A stretch of DNA of 64,000 nt. Source: Vogesella sp. LIG4 (GTDB lineage: Bacteria; Pseudomonadota; Gammaproteobacteria; Burkholderiales; Chromobacteriaceae). The notes beneath the pieces were generated by a model, which saw only the letters and a program-made list of their open reading frames with translations, searched no databases and was not told the origin of the DNA. Positions 8,387 through 17,792 of this stretch are shown in pieces; the first letter of the stretch is position 1, and every line of letters begins with the position of its first letter. The DNA lies in NCBI RefSeq assembly GCF_900090205.1, contig NZ_LT607802.1, positions 2,532,554 through 2,596,553 of the forward strand, written 5' to 3'. The position numbers were made by a program, and so were the translations under genes.

Positions 8387-8929
8387 ATGTCTGCCCCCAT
8401 TCTGAGTGTTGCCCTGCCCGAAGATGCCGCCTTGCTGGCCGATCTGCACCTGCGCAGCTGGCGCGTGGCCTACCGTGGCGTGTTGCCGGATAGCTATCTG
8501 GATGGCCCCTGCGAGCAGGAAATGCGCGATAAATGGCAGCAGCGCATGGCCGCGCCGGCCGGCGAATACCTTGCCTGCATTGTCCGCATCGGCGGCGAGG
8601 CGGCGGGCTTTGTCTGCCTGCAGCCGGATTTCGCGCCAGGGCAGGGCATCTACCTGGACAATCTGCACGTGCTGCCGGCATGGCAGGGCAGCGGGCTGGG
8701 CAAGTTGTTGCTGGCCTGGGCTGCCGCGCAGGTGCAGCAGCGCTGGCCGGGGCAGGCTCTGCTGCTGCACGTGCTGGACGGCAACCTGCCGGCGCGGCGG
8801 GTGTACCGGCGCCTCGGTGGAATTGAAACAAAACTGCCGGACGAGCGCATGGCAGACGGTGCGCTGCTCAAGGTAAGCCAGGTGACGTGGCAGGATGTGC
8901 CGGCTTTGCTGCTGCGGCTGCAATCCTGA
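8387..8929 (+). CDS. GNAT-family N-acetyltransferase
   Basis: The 180-residue protein carries the acetyltransferase core: IYLDNLHVLPAWQGSGLGKLLLAWAA contains the Q/RxxGxG/A acetyl-CoA loop, and LLLHVLDGNLPARRVYRRLGG follows. The N-terminus (LRSWRVAYRGVLPDSYLD) resembles the subgroup that often acts on small amines or antibiotics, but no substrate can be named. It is divergent from hutD, with 58 bases between the starts. Confidence 0.87.
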   Translation: MSAPILSVALPEDAALLADLHLRSWRVAYRGVLPDSYLDGPCEQEMRDKWQQRMAAPAGEYLACIVRIGGEAAGFVCLQPDFAPGQGIYLDNLHVLPAWQGSGLGKLLLAWAAAQVQQRWPGQALLLHVLDGNLPARRVYRRLGGIETKLPDERMADGALLKVSQVTWQDVPALLLRLQS

Positions 8930-9058
8930 GGTATTCGGGTCAAGCCCCTTGTCGCAGCGCGGCGGCGGGGGGCGTGATAGACTTGCCGCATCCGGTTTTC
9001 ATCATCTGGCAGGTTGGCCGCAAGCGGCCTGCCACCCGTGCATTTTATGGAGCCCCGC

Positions 9059-10267
9059 ATGTCCTCTTCGATTTTCGCCGCCGTCGAGATGGCCCCGCGT
9101 GACCCGATCCTGGGTCTGAACGAAGCCTTCAACGCCGATGCCCGCACCAACAAGGTGAACCTGGGTGTCGGCGTTTATTACGATGATAACGGCAAGATCC
9201 CGCTGCTGGCCGCCGTGAAGGCTGCCGAGAAAGCCCGCCTGGAAGCCATGCCGCCGCGCGGCTACCAGCCGATCGAAGGCCCGGTTGCCTACAACCAGGC
9301 AGTGCAGAACCTGCTGTTCGGTACCGACAGCGAGCTGACCGCCGCTGGCCGCGTGGTAACTGCCCAGGCTTTGGGCGGTACCGGCGCGCTGAAGATCGGT
9401 GGCGACTTCCTCAAGCGCCTGAACCCGAATGCCAAGGTGTACATTAGCGACCCGTCGTGGGAAAACCACCGCGCGCTGTTCGAAGCCGCCGGCTTCCAGG
9501 TAGAGAACTACCCGTACTACGACGCTGCCACCCGCGGCGTGAACTTCGCCGGCATGAAGTCCTTCCTGCTGGGCCTGGACGCCGGTTCCGTCATCATCCT
9601 GCACGCCTGCTGCCATAACCCGACCGGCGCCGACCTGTCCGACGCGCAGTGGGCCGAGGTGGTGGAAGTCTGCCGCGAGCGCGGCCTGGTGCCGTTCCTC
9701 GACATGGCCTACCAGGGCTTTGCCGAAGGCATCGCACCGGACGCCGTAGCCGTGAACCTATTTGCTGCTTCCGGCCTGCAGTTCTTCGTGTCCAGCTCCT
9801 TCTCCAAGAGCTTCTCGCTGTACGGCGAGCGCGTGGGCGCGCTGTCCATTGTTACCGCCGGCAAGGAAGAAGCCGCGCGCGTGCTGTCGCAGCTGAAGCG
9901 CGTGATCCGCACCAACTACTCCAACCCGCCGATCCACGGTGGCGCGGTAGTGGCCGCGGTACTGGGCAGCAGCGAGCTGCGCCAGATGTGGGAAGACGAA
10001 CTGGCCGGCATGCGCGACCGCATCCGCGCCATGCGCAGCGGCCTGGTTGACGCCATCAAGGCCCAGGGCGTGGCCCAGGACTTCAGCTTCGTGATCCAGC
10101 AGCGCGGCATGTTCTCCTACACCGGTCTGTCCGCAGCCCAGGTGGAGCGCCTGAAGGAAGAGTTCGGCATCTACGCGGTAGGCACCGGCCGTATCTGCCT
10201 GGCTGCGCTGAACAGCAAGAACATCGGCTACGTGGCCGAGGCGATTGCCCAGGTGGTGAAGGCGTAA
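9059..10267 (+). CDS. tyrB: Aromatic/aspartate aminotransferase
   Basis: The 402-residue class I PLP aminotransferase closely follows the AspC/TyrB pattern: DPILGLNEAFNADARTNKVNLGVGVY at the N-terminus, HACCHNPTGADLS, and the PLP lysine K250 in SSSFSKSFSLYGERVG. RTNYSNPPIHGG and the C-terminal GRICLAALNSKNI also fit. It transfers amino groups between 2-oxoglutarate and aromatic amino acids or aspartate in the cytoplasm. TyrB versus AspC cannot be settled without comparison, so the symbol is provisional. The start at 9059 was chosen by family length; 9047 is an alternative. Confidence 0.87.
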   Translation: MSSSIFAAVEMAPRDPILGLNEAFNADARTNKVNLGVGVYYDDNGKIPLLAAVKAAEKARLEAMPPRGYQPIEGPVAYNQAVQNLLFGTDSELTAAGRVVTAQALGGTGALKIGGDFLKRLNPNAKVYISDPSWENHRALFEAAGFQVENYPYYDAATRGVNFAGMKSFLLGLDAGSVIILHACCHNPTGADLSDAQWAEVVEVCRERGLVPFLDMAYQGFAEGIAPDAVAVNLFAASGLQFFVSSSFSKSFSLYGERVGALSIVTAGKEEAARVLSQLKRVIRTNYSNPPIHGGAVVAAVLGSSELRQMWEDELAGMRDRIRAMRSGLVDAIKAQGVAQDFSFVIQQRGMFSYTGLSAAQVERLKEEFGIYAVGTGRICLAALNSKNIGYVAEAIAQVVKA

Positions 10268-10283
10268 GTCACGCTTTTCCAGC

Positions 10284-10316
10284 AAAAAAAGCCGCTGCCT
10301 ACGCAGCGGCTTTTTT
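10284..10316 (+). terminator. Rho-independent terminator after the aminotransferase
   Basis: An AAAAAAAGCCGCTGC/GCAGCGGCTTTTTT hairpin starts 17 bases after the stop codon. Confidence 0.93.
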
Positions 10317-10346
10317 CATATTCGCAGGCTAGCGCGAAACAAGGCG

Positions 10347-10402
10347 AAAACGGCTGGGGACGCAGCGTTGACATGACGTCAATGTGCATTCCCAGCCGTT
10401 TT
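10347..10402. terminator. Long inverted repeat, probable terminator of the glycine-zipper gene
   Basis: AAAACGGCTGGG at 10347-10358 pairs with CCCAGCCGTTTT at 10391-10402. The arms enclose a second dyad TTGAC/GTCAA. On the minus strand the stem would be followed by TTTT, about 45 bases after the stop of the gene ending at 10445. The elaborate loop is unusual for a terminator. Confidence 0.6.
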
Positions 10403-10444
10403 TAGCACCGCCCCGCCGAAGTGCGGCAGGGCGTAAGCAGGTTC

Positions 10445-10840
10445 TTAGTCGTCGTCCCAGTGGCCACGGCCATGCTCACCCCAGCGGCCATGCTCTTTCC
10501 AGCCGTGTTCGCGCCAGCCATGCCCTTCCCAGCCGTGACGGCGGTACTCGGGGCGTACCACGTACACCGGGCGCGGCTCCACCGGTACGGCGTACACCAC
10601 CGGTTCCGGACGCGGTTCGCGTACTACCACGCGTTCACGCGGGTTGCTCAGGATCACGCCGGTGGCTGCACCGATGGCACCACCAACGATGGCGCCATCA
10701 CGTCCGCCCACGCTTTGGCCGACGAGGACACCGGTTGCGCCGCCGATGGCGCCGCCCAGTACGCTGTTCAGATGGTCTGCCATGGCGTAGGAAGCGGTCG
10801 TTGCCAGGGCTGCTGCGGTAATGAAGGTAGTGAGTCGCAT
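10445..10840 (-). CDS. Exported glycine-zipper protein with His/Trp-rich tail
   Basis: The 131-residue protein has a signal peptide (MRLTTFITAAALATTASYAMA). It is followed by a glycine-zipper pair (LGGAIGGATGVLVGQSVGG, AIVGGAIGAATGVIL) of the kind found in outer-membrane-associated proteins. The last 30 residues are a histidine/glycine/tryptophan-rich run of imperfect HGWxxHGW units that could bind metal. Function is unknown. A longer reading frame upstream exists, but the signal peptide fixes the start at 10840. Confidence 0.83.
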   Translation of the reverse strand: MRLTTFITAAALATTASYAMADHLNSVLGGAIGGATGVLVGQSVGGRDGAIVGGAIGAATGVILSNPRERVVVREPRPEPVVYAVPVEPRPVYVVRPEYRRHGWEGHGWREHGWKEHGRWGEHGRGHWDDD

Positions 10841-11030
10841 GATTGCTCTCCTGTGCGATGAGTTCATGCCCGTAGTCTAGCCACGCCGCTGGCAACGTCT
10901 TGAGCGGTCGTGTGCAGCCTTTTTGACGGTTTGTGACAAACATCTGTAGTTGGCCGCAAGCCGTCAAGAAATTAACCGATGTTCATGACTTGGTGGCTTG
11001 CCGTCCTGCTGCGACTGGCGCTGACAAATG

Positions 11031-11059
11031 AAAACGCCCCGCAACGGCGGGGCGTTTTT
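11031..11059 (-). terminator. Terminator of the CZB chemoreceptor gene
   Basis: A hairpin of AAAACGCCCCGC with GCGGGGCGTTTT lies about 20 bases beyond the stop at 11080 and reads as a terminator on the minus strand. Confidence 0.85.
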
Positions 11060-11079
11060 CCTGCAAGCAGGGGCAGGGC

Positions 11080-12183
11080 TCAGCCTGCCTTGTGCTGGCA
11101 GGGCTGCTGCGCCAGTTCGGTCAGCAGGTCCATGACCGTTGCCGAGGCGCGCTCCATTTCCTGCAGGGCCTGGGAGGCACGGCCGAAGTCGCCGGCGTGG
11201 AAGGCATCCAGTGCCTGGCGGCCCTGCTCGTGTACGCGTTCATGGGGCGTTTCCAGCTGGCTGTACAGCGGGGTGCCACGGCACTCTTGGTAGCCGCGGC
11301 CTTCGTAGTACCACTTGCCCAGCCGGCAGTGGCGATGGTTGGACACCTGGTCCGCTTGCAGGTCGTGGTAGCCGATGAAGGCCTTGTATACGTCCAGCTT
11401 GAACACGATATGGTCGAGCTTCACTACTTCCATGAAACTGGTATTGGTGCCGTTGGCGATGACATTGGCCATCGCCTCGCTGTCGTCGACCAGCTTGTGG
11501 ATGGCCTCGGCCACGCCCTGGCCGCTGTGGCGGTAGCTTTGGGCCTGGGCGGCTGCTTCGGCTACCTGCTGCTTGGTGGCGCTGGAGGCGGAGTCCACCT
11601 CGCTGACCAGGCTGGAAATCTCGCTGGTGGCCTGCGCGGTGCGTTCGGCCAGCTTGCGCACTTCGTCGGCCACCACGGCAAAGCCGCGGCCCTGTTCGCC
11701 GGCACGGGCGGCTTCGATGGCGGCATTCAGTGCCAGCAGGTTGGTCTGGTCGGCCACGTCCTTGATCAGCTGGACGAACTGCTGGATGCGGCCGGTCTTG
11801 TCGCTCAGCGCATCCATCTGTTCCGCCGTCTGCGCCTGCGCTTCGGCAATGTGCTGGAAGCTGTCGGTGAGGGTGCCCACCACCTGGCGGGTTTGATGCA
11901 GGCTGCTTACCGCTTCGCTGGCCAGCAGGAACTTGTCGTCCAGCATGGTGGCCAGTTCGGCAAAGGAAGCGCGGATAGAGGCGGTGCTGTCACAGAACTG
12001 GCCGAACGGCGCGCGGTAGACTTCGCGCTTGGTGTGCAGGCGGTTTTCTTCGTCGCGGGCGGCCTGGCATTGCTGCAGGTCGCGGCGGCTGGCATCCAGC
12101 GCCTGTTGCAGCGCCTGATGCTCCCCTTCCAGCTGTTTCAGTTGTGCTTCCAATGCTGCTATTTTTTTTCTGTTGCCGAACAT
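11080..12183 (-). CDS. Soluble chemoreceptor with C-terminal CZB zinc-binding domain
   Basis: The 367-residue protein has no membrane segment. A coiled coil (residues 1-50) leads into a methyl-accepting signalling region with the hairpin tip [41 protein letters not shown] (key residues only). It ends in a chemoreceptor zinc-binding (CZB) domain with all four ligands apparent: His in [12 protein letters not shown], Cys in [15 protein letters not shown], and His in [16 protein letters not shown] receptors sense zinc or hypochlorous acid and signal through CheA or a diguanylate cyclase partner. A paralogue lies at 19874-20974. Confidence 0.9.
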   Translation of the reverse strand: MFGNRKKIAALEAQLKQLEGEHQALQQALDASRRDLQQCQAARDEENRLHTKREVYRAPFGQFCDSTASIRASFAELATMLDDKFLLASEAVSSLHQTRQVVGTLTDSFQHIAEAQAQTAEQMDALSDKTGRIQQFVQLIKDVADQTNLLALNAAIEAARAGEQGRGFAVVADEVRKLAERTAQATSEISSLVSEVDSASSATKQQVAEAAAQAQSYRHSGQGVAEAIHKLVDDSEAMANVIANGTNTSFMEVVKLDHIVFKLDVYKAFIGYHDLQADQVSNHRHCRLGKWYYEGRGYQECRGTPLYSQLETPHERVHEQGRQALDAFHAGDFGRASQALQEMERASATVMDLLTELAQQPCQHKAG

Positions 12184-12697
12184 CGTTCACTCCAAGCTAG
12201 TGCCGCTGGTGTAGGCAGCGACGTCCTGTTTGCGTGGCTATGATACTTATTTGTTAGAAAGTGTTATTTGCTTTTATGCATAAAAAATCCATTTATCACT
12301 TCGTCATGGCTGGCGTGGCGTTTTTGTCGTACGGATTTCCGAACGGGCGCCGGTGGCAAATACGGCTATCCGGCTGATTTGCCGGTGTGATGTTAGCTAA
12401 GTTATTGATTTTTATGGGTGATGATTTTTTGGAAAAGCTGGCCCGCAAACTGCTAATAGAAGGGCAGTCGAAACCCGTTCGACGCGTACCAAAAAAACAC
12501 CACGGGAACGAGCAAAACCTGTCCGGCAAAGACCGGACGGCGTAGGCCGCTCCGCAGCGCGGAGCGGCCTAACCGCCTAAGCATCCACCGCATGCCTGTC
12601 ATGCCCCCTGATTCCGCCTTCGGCAACCATCTGGCCCCATACAACCGGCTGTGATAGAACGCAGCATTGCCTCCCGCACGCAGCGCCGACCGTCGAC
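12184..12697. other. 514-base intergenic region upstream of dctB-like gene
   Basis: It is AT-rich from 12240 to 12440 and has no convincing gene. It contains a dyad GGCAAAT (12355-12361) with ATTTGCC (12377-12383) and a sigma-54-like element at 12439-12453 (TGGCCCG, four bases, CTGC; GG and GC spaced by ten). A strong GC hairpin lies at 12544-12570 (AGGCCGCTCCG arms) without a T run. These are positioned for control of the plus-strand sensor kinase gene or for a small RNA; neither is proven. Confidence 0.4.
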
Positions 12698-14578
12698 ATG
12701 ATTACTTCCCGCATACGCAGACCTTTGATCTGGGGCGCCATCCTGGTTCTGCTGGTATTGCTGTGCAGCCTGCTGACCTACCGGCTGTCCTACCGCAACG
12801 GGGTGGAGTCGCTGCGCGAAAACGGCAACCGCCAACTGGAGCTGCACGCCCGCGGCGTGGAAAGCGAGATCGAACGCTACAGCTGGCTGCCGCGCGTACT
12901 CGGCCTGCATCGGCCCACGCTGCAACTCTTGCAGGAAGACCTGCCGGCACGGCGCACCCTGGTGGACCACGTTGCCCCGCTGCGCCGCGAAGTCAACGAA
13001 TACCTGGAAGGCATGAGCAGCCGCAGCGGCACGCTGGCGCTGTACGTGCTGGATGTCAGCGGCCAGGTGCTGGCTGCCAGCAACTGGCGGCGCATCGACA
13101 GCTATGTCGGCGAAGACCTGTCCACCCGCCCGTATTTCGTCGAGGCCATGAACGGCGGCCAGGGCCAGTTCTACGGTCTGGACAGCCTGTCCGGCGAGCC
13201 GGGCTACTACCTTTCCAGCCCGCTGCGCCTGGGCGACCGCATCATCGGCGTGGCCGTGGTGAAAGTGCGGCTGACGCAGATGGAGCAGGGCTGGCGCAAG
13301 GCCAATTCCAATGTGCTGGTGTCGGATGAAAACGGCGTGATCATCCTGGCCACCAACCCCGCCTGGCACCTGCGCGCCATGCGGCCCATCACCATGGAGC
13401 GGCGCCAGCAGCTGGCGCTGAGCCTGCAATACCACTGGGAGCTGCTGCCGGAGCTGTCGCTGGCCGAGCGCGGCGAAGTGGCGCCGGGGCTGGAGCAGTG
13501 GGGGGTGGCCGATGTCAGGAACCCGCTGCGCGTCTACCGCTATCTGGTGCAGTCGCGCACCCTCAACGACACGCGCTGGACGCTGACCCTGCTCAGCCCG
13601 CTGGGCGAGGTGCGCGCCGCGGCGCTGACGCACGCACTGTTGGCCGCAGCGCTGGCAGCCTTCGTTACCCTGCTGATCATTGCCATGAACGAGCGGCGCA
13701 AGGCGCTGGCCACCAAGCTTGCGGCGCGTGAAGCGCTGGAAGCGGCCAACAGCGAGCTGGAGCGTCGGATTACCGAACGCACCGCTGATCTGAAGTCCAG
13801 CAACGATCGCCTGCGTGCCGAGATCCAGGAGCGCGAGCAGGCCGAGCAGAGCCTGCTGCGCACCCAGAACGAGCTGATCCAGGCCGGCAAGCTGGCGGTT
13901 ATCGGCCAGATGTCCACCGGCATCGCCCACGAACTCAACCAGCCGCTGGCGGCGCTGCGCACCCTGTCCGGCAACACCATCAAATTCCTGCAGCGCGGGC
14001 AGCAGGACATCGCTGCGGCCAACCTGGCTACCATCGGCGAGCTGGTGGAGCGCATGGGCAAGATCACTGCCTCGCTGCGCTCCTTCGCGCGCCGCTCCGA
14101 GCACGCCGGCGGCCGGGCGCGGCTGGTGGCGGCGGTGGATGCCGCGCTGTTCCTGCTGCACCCGCGGTTGAGCCGCGAGCCGGTGGCGGTGGTACAGCAT
14201 GTGGACGAAGTAGCGCTGGCCATCGACCAGACCCGGCTGGAGCAGATCCTGGTCAACCTGCTGGCCAACGCGCTGGATGCGCTGCAAGGGCAGGAGGGCG
14301 CCCGCATCGTGCTGGCCGGCCACAGCCAGGACGGCTGCTACCGGCTGACCGTCAGCGACAACGGCAGCGGCCTGCCGGAGCACGTGCTCAAGCACCTGTT
14401 CGAACCGTTTTTCACTACCAAGCCCGCCGAGCGCGGCCTGGGGCTGGGGCTGACGCTGTCCGCCAGCCTGGCCTCCGCCGCCGGCGGCGCGCTGACTGCC
14501 GGCGCTTCCGCGCTGGGCGGCGCCGAATTCATCCTGACCCTGCCACTGTGTCCCGAGGAGGACGCGACCCATGCCTGA
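12698..14578 (+). CDS. dctB: DctB-like sensor histidine kinase
   Basis: The 626-residue membrane kinase has TM1 at about 10-28 and a periplasmic double-Cache region (LYVLDVSGQVLAASNWRRIDSYVGEDLSTRPYF, key residues only). TM2 at about 305-327 is followed by a coiled-coil linker. The HisKA box is GIAHELNQPLAALR with H411, and the HATPase has NLLANALDAL, DNGSGLP and GLGLGLTLS. This is the architecture of DctB, which senses periplasmic C4-dicarboxylates and phosphorylates DctD. It overlaps the dctD start by 8 bases. No dctA or dctPQM target is visible, so the ligand is inferred by family. Confidence 0.82.
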   Translation: MITSRIRRPLIWGAILVLLVLLCSLLTYRLSYRNGVESLRENGNRQLELHARGVESEIERYSWLPRVLGLHRPTLQLLQEDLPARRTLVDHVAPLRREVNEYLEGMSSRSGTLALYVLDVSGQVLAASNWRRIDSYVGEDLSTRPYFVEAMNGGQGQFYGLDSLSGEPGYYLSSPLRLGDRIIGVAVVKVRLTQMEQGWRKANSNVLVSDENGVIILATNPAWHLRAMRPITMERRQQLALSLQYHWELLPELSLAERGEVAPGLEQWGVADVRNPLRVYRYLVQSRTLNDTRWTLTLLSPLGEVRAAALTHALLAAALAAFVTLLIIAMNERRKALATKLAAREALEAANSELERRITERTADLKSSNDRLRAEIQEREQAEQSLLRTQNELIQAGKLAVIGQMSTGIAHELNQPLAALRTLSGNTIKFLQRGQQDIAAANLATIGELVERMGKITASLRSFARRSEHAGGRARLVAAVDAALFLLHPRLSREPVAVVQHVDEVALAIDQTRLEQILVNLLANALDALQGQEGARIVLAGHSQDGCYRLTVSDNGSGLPEHVLKHLFEPFFTTKPAERGLGLGLTLSASLASAAGGALTAGASALGGAEFILTLPLCPEEDATHA

Positions 14579-15899
14579 TCAAAGCTTGCCCATCCTGTTT
14601 GTCGAGGACGACCCGCACGTGCTGCTGGGCTGCCAGCAGGCGCTGCTGCTGGAAGACCTGCCGGTAATCGGCTGCGGCAGCGCCGAGGAGGCGCTGCAGA
14701 AAATCGAACAGGGCCTGCAACCGGGCATCGTGGTTACCGACGTGCGCCTGCCAGGCATGGACGGCCTCGCGCTGCAGCAGCGGCTGTTCCAGCTGGATCG
14801 TCAGCTGCCGGTAGTGGTGATCACCGGCCATGGCGACGTGGCGATGGCGGTGCAGGCAATGAAGGATGGCGCCTACGATTTCGTGGAAAAACCGTTCTCG
14901 CCGGAACGGCTGGTGGACGTGGCGCGCCGCGCGCTGCAGCAGCGCATGCTGACGCTGGAAGTGGAAAGCCTGCGCCGGCAGCTGGATGGCCGCCAGACGC
15001 TGGAGCAGCGCATCATCGGCCGCTCCGGCCGCATGCGCGAGCTGCGCGAGCTGATCATGAACGTGGCCGACACTGCGGCCAACGTGCTGATCCACGGCGA
15101 AACCGGTACCGGCAAGGAGCTGGTAGCCAGCTGCCTGCACGACTTCAGCCGCCGCCACGGCCACAACTACGTGGCGATCAACTGTGGCGGGCTGCCGGAA
15201 AACCTGTTCGAAAGCGAGATCTTCGGCCACGAGGCCAATGCCTTCACCGGTGCCGGCAAGCGCCGCATCGGCAAGATTGAGCACGCGCACAAGGGCACGC
15301 TGTTTCTGGACGAAGTGGAAACCATGCCCATCAACCTGCAGATCAAGCTGCTGCGCGTGCTGCAGGAGCACAAGCTGGAACGGCTGGGTTCCAACCAGGC
15401 GGTGGATGTGGATTGCCGGCTGATTGCCGCCACCAAGGAGGACCTGGACCAGCTGTCGCAGCAGGGCCGCTTCCGCGCCGACTTCTACTACCGCCTGAAC
15501 GTGGTGACGCTGGAGATTCCGCCGCTGCGCGAGCGGCGCGAGGATATCCCGCTGCTGTTCGACTGCTTCCTGCAGCAGGCGGCACTGCGTTTCGACCGCG
15601 AAACCATGGAAGTGGACCGCAAGACGCTGAGCCAGCTGATGGCGCACGACTGGCTGGGCAATGTGCGCGAACTGCGCAACGTGGCGGAGCGCTATGCGCT
15701 GGGCCTGCCGGTGTTCAAGACTACAGGCGGCGAGAGTGTGAACTCCAGCCTGGCCGAAAGCGTGGAAGCCTACGAGAAGAGCCTGATCGTGGAAGCGCTG
15801 CGCCGCCACGGCGGCAATATGACCCAGGCCAGCCAGGCGCTGGGCACGCCCAAAACCACGCTGTTCGACAAAGTGAAGAAGTACGGGCTGCAAGGCTGA
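14571..15899 (+). CDS. dctD: DctD-like sigma-54-dependent response regulator
   Basis: The 442-residue regulator has a receiver domain (phospho-acceptor D57 in TDVRLPGMDG), a AAA+ domain with Walker A GETGTGKE at 176, Walker B GTLFLDEVETM, and a Fis-type HTH at the end (GGNMTQASQALGTPKTTLFDKVKKYGL, key residues only). It should activate sigma-54 promoters, classically for C4-dicarboxylate uptake. The GAFTGA loop that contacts sigma-54 reads NAFTGA here: N223 replaces the first Gly. It is translationally coupled to the upstream kinase and followed by a terminator hairpin. Confidence 0.85.
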   Translation: MPDQSLPILFVEDDPHVLLGCQQALLLEDLPVIGCGSAEEALQKIEQGLQPGIVVTDVRLPGMDGLALQQRLFQLDRQLPVVVITGHGDVAMAVQAMKDGAYDFVEKPFSPERLVDVARRALQQRMLTLEVESLRRQLDGRQTLEQRIIGRSGRMRELRELIMNVADTAANVLIHGETGTGKELVASCLHDFSRRHGHNYVAINCGGLPENLFESEIFGHEANAFTGAGKRRIGKIEHAHKGTLFLDEVETMPINLQIKLLRVLQEHKLERLGSNQAVDVDCRLIAATKEDLDQLSQQGRFRADFYYRLNVVTLEIPPLRERREDIPLLFDCFLQQAALRFDRETMEVDRKTLSQLMAHDWLGNVRELRNVAERYALGLPVFKTTGGESVNSSLAESVEAYEKSLIVEALRRHGGNMTQASQALGTPKTTLFDKVKKYGLQG

Positions 15900-15914
15900 G
15901 CTTATTGCATGCAC

Positions 15915-16335
15915 AGCCATCCCCCGCCATGGTCTGCCATGCGGGGGATTTTTGTTTCCAAGGGAAATAACAGAACCAGCGTGATGTTGTTTGAAGCTCG
16001 CCGTAGGGCGGGTTGGCCGCAGGCCATACCCGCGCGAGGTGGCTCGCTACACGCGGGTATGAACCGCTGGTTCAACCCGCCCTACGCATTGCCTGTCCAT
16101 CCTCCGCCATGGCCTGCCATGTGGGGGATTTTTGTTTCCAAGGGAATAACAAAACCAGCGTGATGTTGTTTGAAGCTCGCGGTAGGGCGGGTTGGCCGCA
16201 GGCCATACCCGCACGAGGTGGCTCGCTACACGCGGGTATGAACCGCTGGTTCAACCTGCCCTACGCATTGCCTGCCATCCTCGCATGGCCTGGCTGTGCG
16301 GGTAGTTTTATTTCAAAAAGAAATAACAAAACAAG
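15915..16335. repeat. Tandem ~180-base intergenic repeat (two full units, one partial)
   Basis: Unit 1 spans about 15915-16094 and unit 2 about 16095-16274, with over 90 % identity by eye; a decayed third start runs to about 16335. Each unit has a terminator-like hairpin (first at 15920-15954: CCCCCGC arms then TTTTTGTTT, serving dctD), then CAGCGTGATGTTGTTTGAAG. An 83-base palindromic module follows (16003-16085 and 16182-16264), with outer arms GTAGGGCGGGTT/AACCCGCCCTAC and inner arms CATACCCGCG/CGCGGGTATG. The palindromic module recurs at 27394 and 53324-53607. Confidence 0.9.
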
Positions 16336-16404
16336 TTTTTAGTATTTTTGGAAATATGCTGTCCGCGCTACAGTAGCGGCAAACCATCAGCCCGGAGCCA
16401 TGCC

Positions 16405-16983
16405 ATGCATCCCGACTTTGCCGCTTTCGATTTCATCATCCAGCCCGGCTGGAACAATTCGCTGCCGGAACACTGGCAAAGCCACTGGCAGCAGCTGCTG
16501 GGTGCCCGCCGCGTGGCCAATCATGAATGGCATGCGCCGCGGCTGGAGGACTGGCTGCAGGGCCTGGATGCCGCAGTGGAGGCGGCGAGCAAGCCGGTGA
16601 TCGTCATTGCCCACAGCCTGGGCTGCGCTACCGTTGCGCATTATGCCGCCCGCCACGGCAAGCGGCTGGCCGGGGCGCTGCTGGTGGCGCCGGCGGATGT
16701 GGAACGCGCCAGCGCGCCGGCACAGCTGCAGCCGTTTGCACCGCTGCCGCAGGGCCCGCTGCCGTTTCCGGCGCTGGTGGTGGCCAGTGACAGCGACCCG
16801 TTCAGCCTGCCGCTGCGCAGCGTGCGCATGGCCACGCACTGGCAGAGCCGGCTGTACTGGCTGCGCGATGCCGGCCACATCAACGTTGCCTCCGGCCACC
16901 AGCGCTGGGAGGAGGGCCTGGTGTACCTGCGCGAGCTGATCGACACCATCCGCACCGCCACGCCGCAGCCGGCATCAGCCTGA
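16405..16983 (+). CDS. RBBP9/YdeN-type alpha/beta hydrolase
   Basis: The 192-residue protein matches the small serine-hydrolase (RBBP9/YdeN) family. FIIQPGWNNSLPEHWQSHW lies near the start, the nucleophile elbow is VIVIAHSLGCATVAHYAA (GxSxG variant HSLGC), PALVVASDSDPFSL carries the acid and LRDAGHINVASGHQRW the catalytic His. Family members are cytoplasmic esterases of unknown substrate. The start at 16405 follows CCCGGAGCC. Confidence 0.87.
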   Translation: MHPDFAAFDFIIQPGWNNSLPEHWQSHWQQLLGARRVANHEWHAPRLEDWLQGLDAAVEAASKPVIVIAHSLGCATVAHYAARHGKRLAGALLVAPADVERASAPAQLQPFAPLPQGPLPFPALVVASDSDPFSLPLRSVRMATHWQSRLYWLRDAGHINVASGHQRWEEGLVYLRELIDTIRTATPQPASA

Positions 16984-17034
16984 GCGCCAGTTCACGATCT
17001 GCTGCGCCAGGGTTGGCCGCAAGCGGCGGGCCGG

Positions 17035-17553
17035 CTACAGGAACAGTGCCGGCGGGGTGTGGCTCATCTCGAACTGCAGCAGCGCTGCCTTTAGCGGCAG
17101 GCCGCCGGCGTAGCCGGTGAGCTTGCCGTCGCTGCCGATTACCCGGTGGCAGGGCACGATCAGCGCGATGGGGTTGGTGGCATTGGCACGGCCCACCGCG
17201 CGCGCGGCGCCGGGGTCGCCCACGCGGCGCGCCAGTTCGCCGTAGCTGATGGTGCTGCCATAGGGAATGCGACACAGCTCGGCCCATACCTGGTGCTGGA
17301 ATGTACTGCCATCCGGCGCCAGCGCCAGCGTGAACTCGCGGCGCGTGCCGGCCTGGTATTCCTGCAGCTGGCGCGCCACCTCGCCCAGTGCCGCGTCATC
17401 GCGCAGTGTGCCTTTCAGGTGGGCACGCTCCAGTTCGCGCTCGACATTGAACTCCAGCCGCAGCAGCGCACCTGCCGCGTTCAGCCAGGCAGCCACGGTG
17501 CCGAAGCGGGTGTCGATCAGGCCGTAGCAGGCGGCCACAGTGCTTGCGGGCAT
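17035..17553 (-). CDS. ogt: Methylated-DNA-protein cysteine methyltransferase
   Basis: The 172-residue protein has the O6-alkylguanine transferase active site IVPCHRVIG with acceptor C135, preceded by the HTH region [33 protein letters not shown] (key residues only). It removes O6-methyl groups from guanine by suicidal transfer to the cysteine. Single-domain length fits Ogt rather than Ada. An upstream in-frame extension exists, but [18 protein letters not shown] is a standard start. A 10-mer copy lies at 17012, just beyond its stop. Confidence 0.92.
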   Translation of the reverse strand: MPASTVAACYGLIDTRFGTVAAWLNAAGALLRLEFNVERELERAHLKGTLRDDAALGEVARQLQEYQAGTRREFTLALAPDGSTFQHQVWAELCRIPYGSTISYGELARRVGDPGAARAVGRANATNPIALIVPCHRVIGSDGKLTGYAGGLPLKAALLQFEMSHTPPALFL

Positions 17554-17792
17554 GGTGCTTGATTTCTCCGGTTGCGAAGCACCGGACAATAGCACCGCAG
17601 CGCGGCTCACGATGATTGTAAATTTCAATTCCGCTACTGCCGGCAAGGTGCAAAGCGGTTTGCCGCTTGTCGATGTTTGCCCAGCTTCGAAATGCCAATG
17701 TGATTTGCCGTTACTTTTCTGCCGACTTGATTACCATGTCATGTATGGGGCTGCCGTGTTGACGGCATGCCCGGCATACAGGAGGAGTGACC

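Noticed and set aside
12296..12529. Short minus-strand frames upstream of the dctB-like gene
   Set aside because: No ribosome-binding site, no recognisable domain, and overlap with palindromic DNA.
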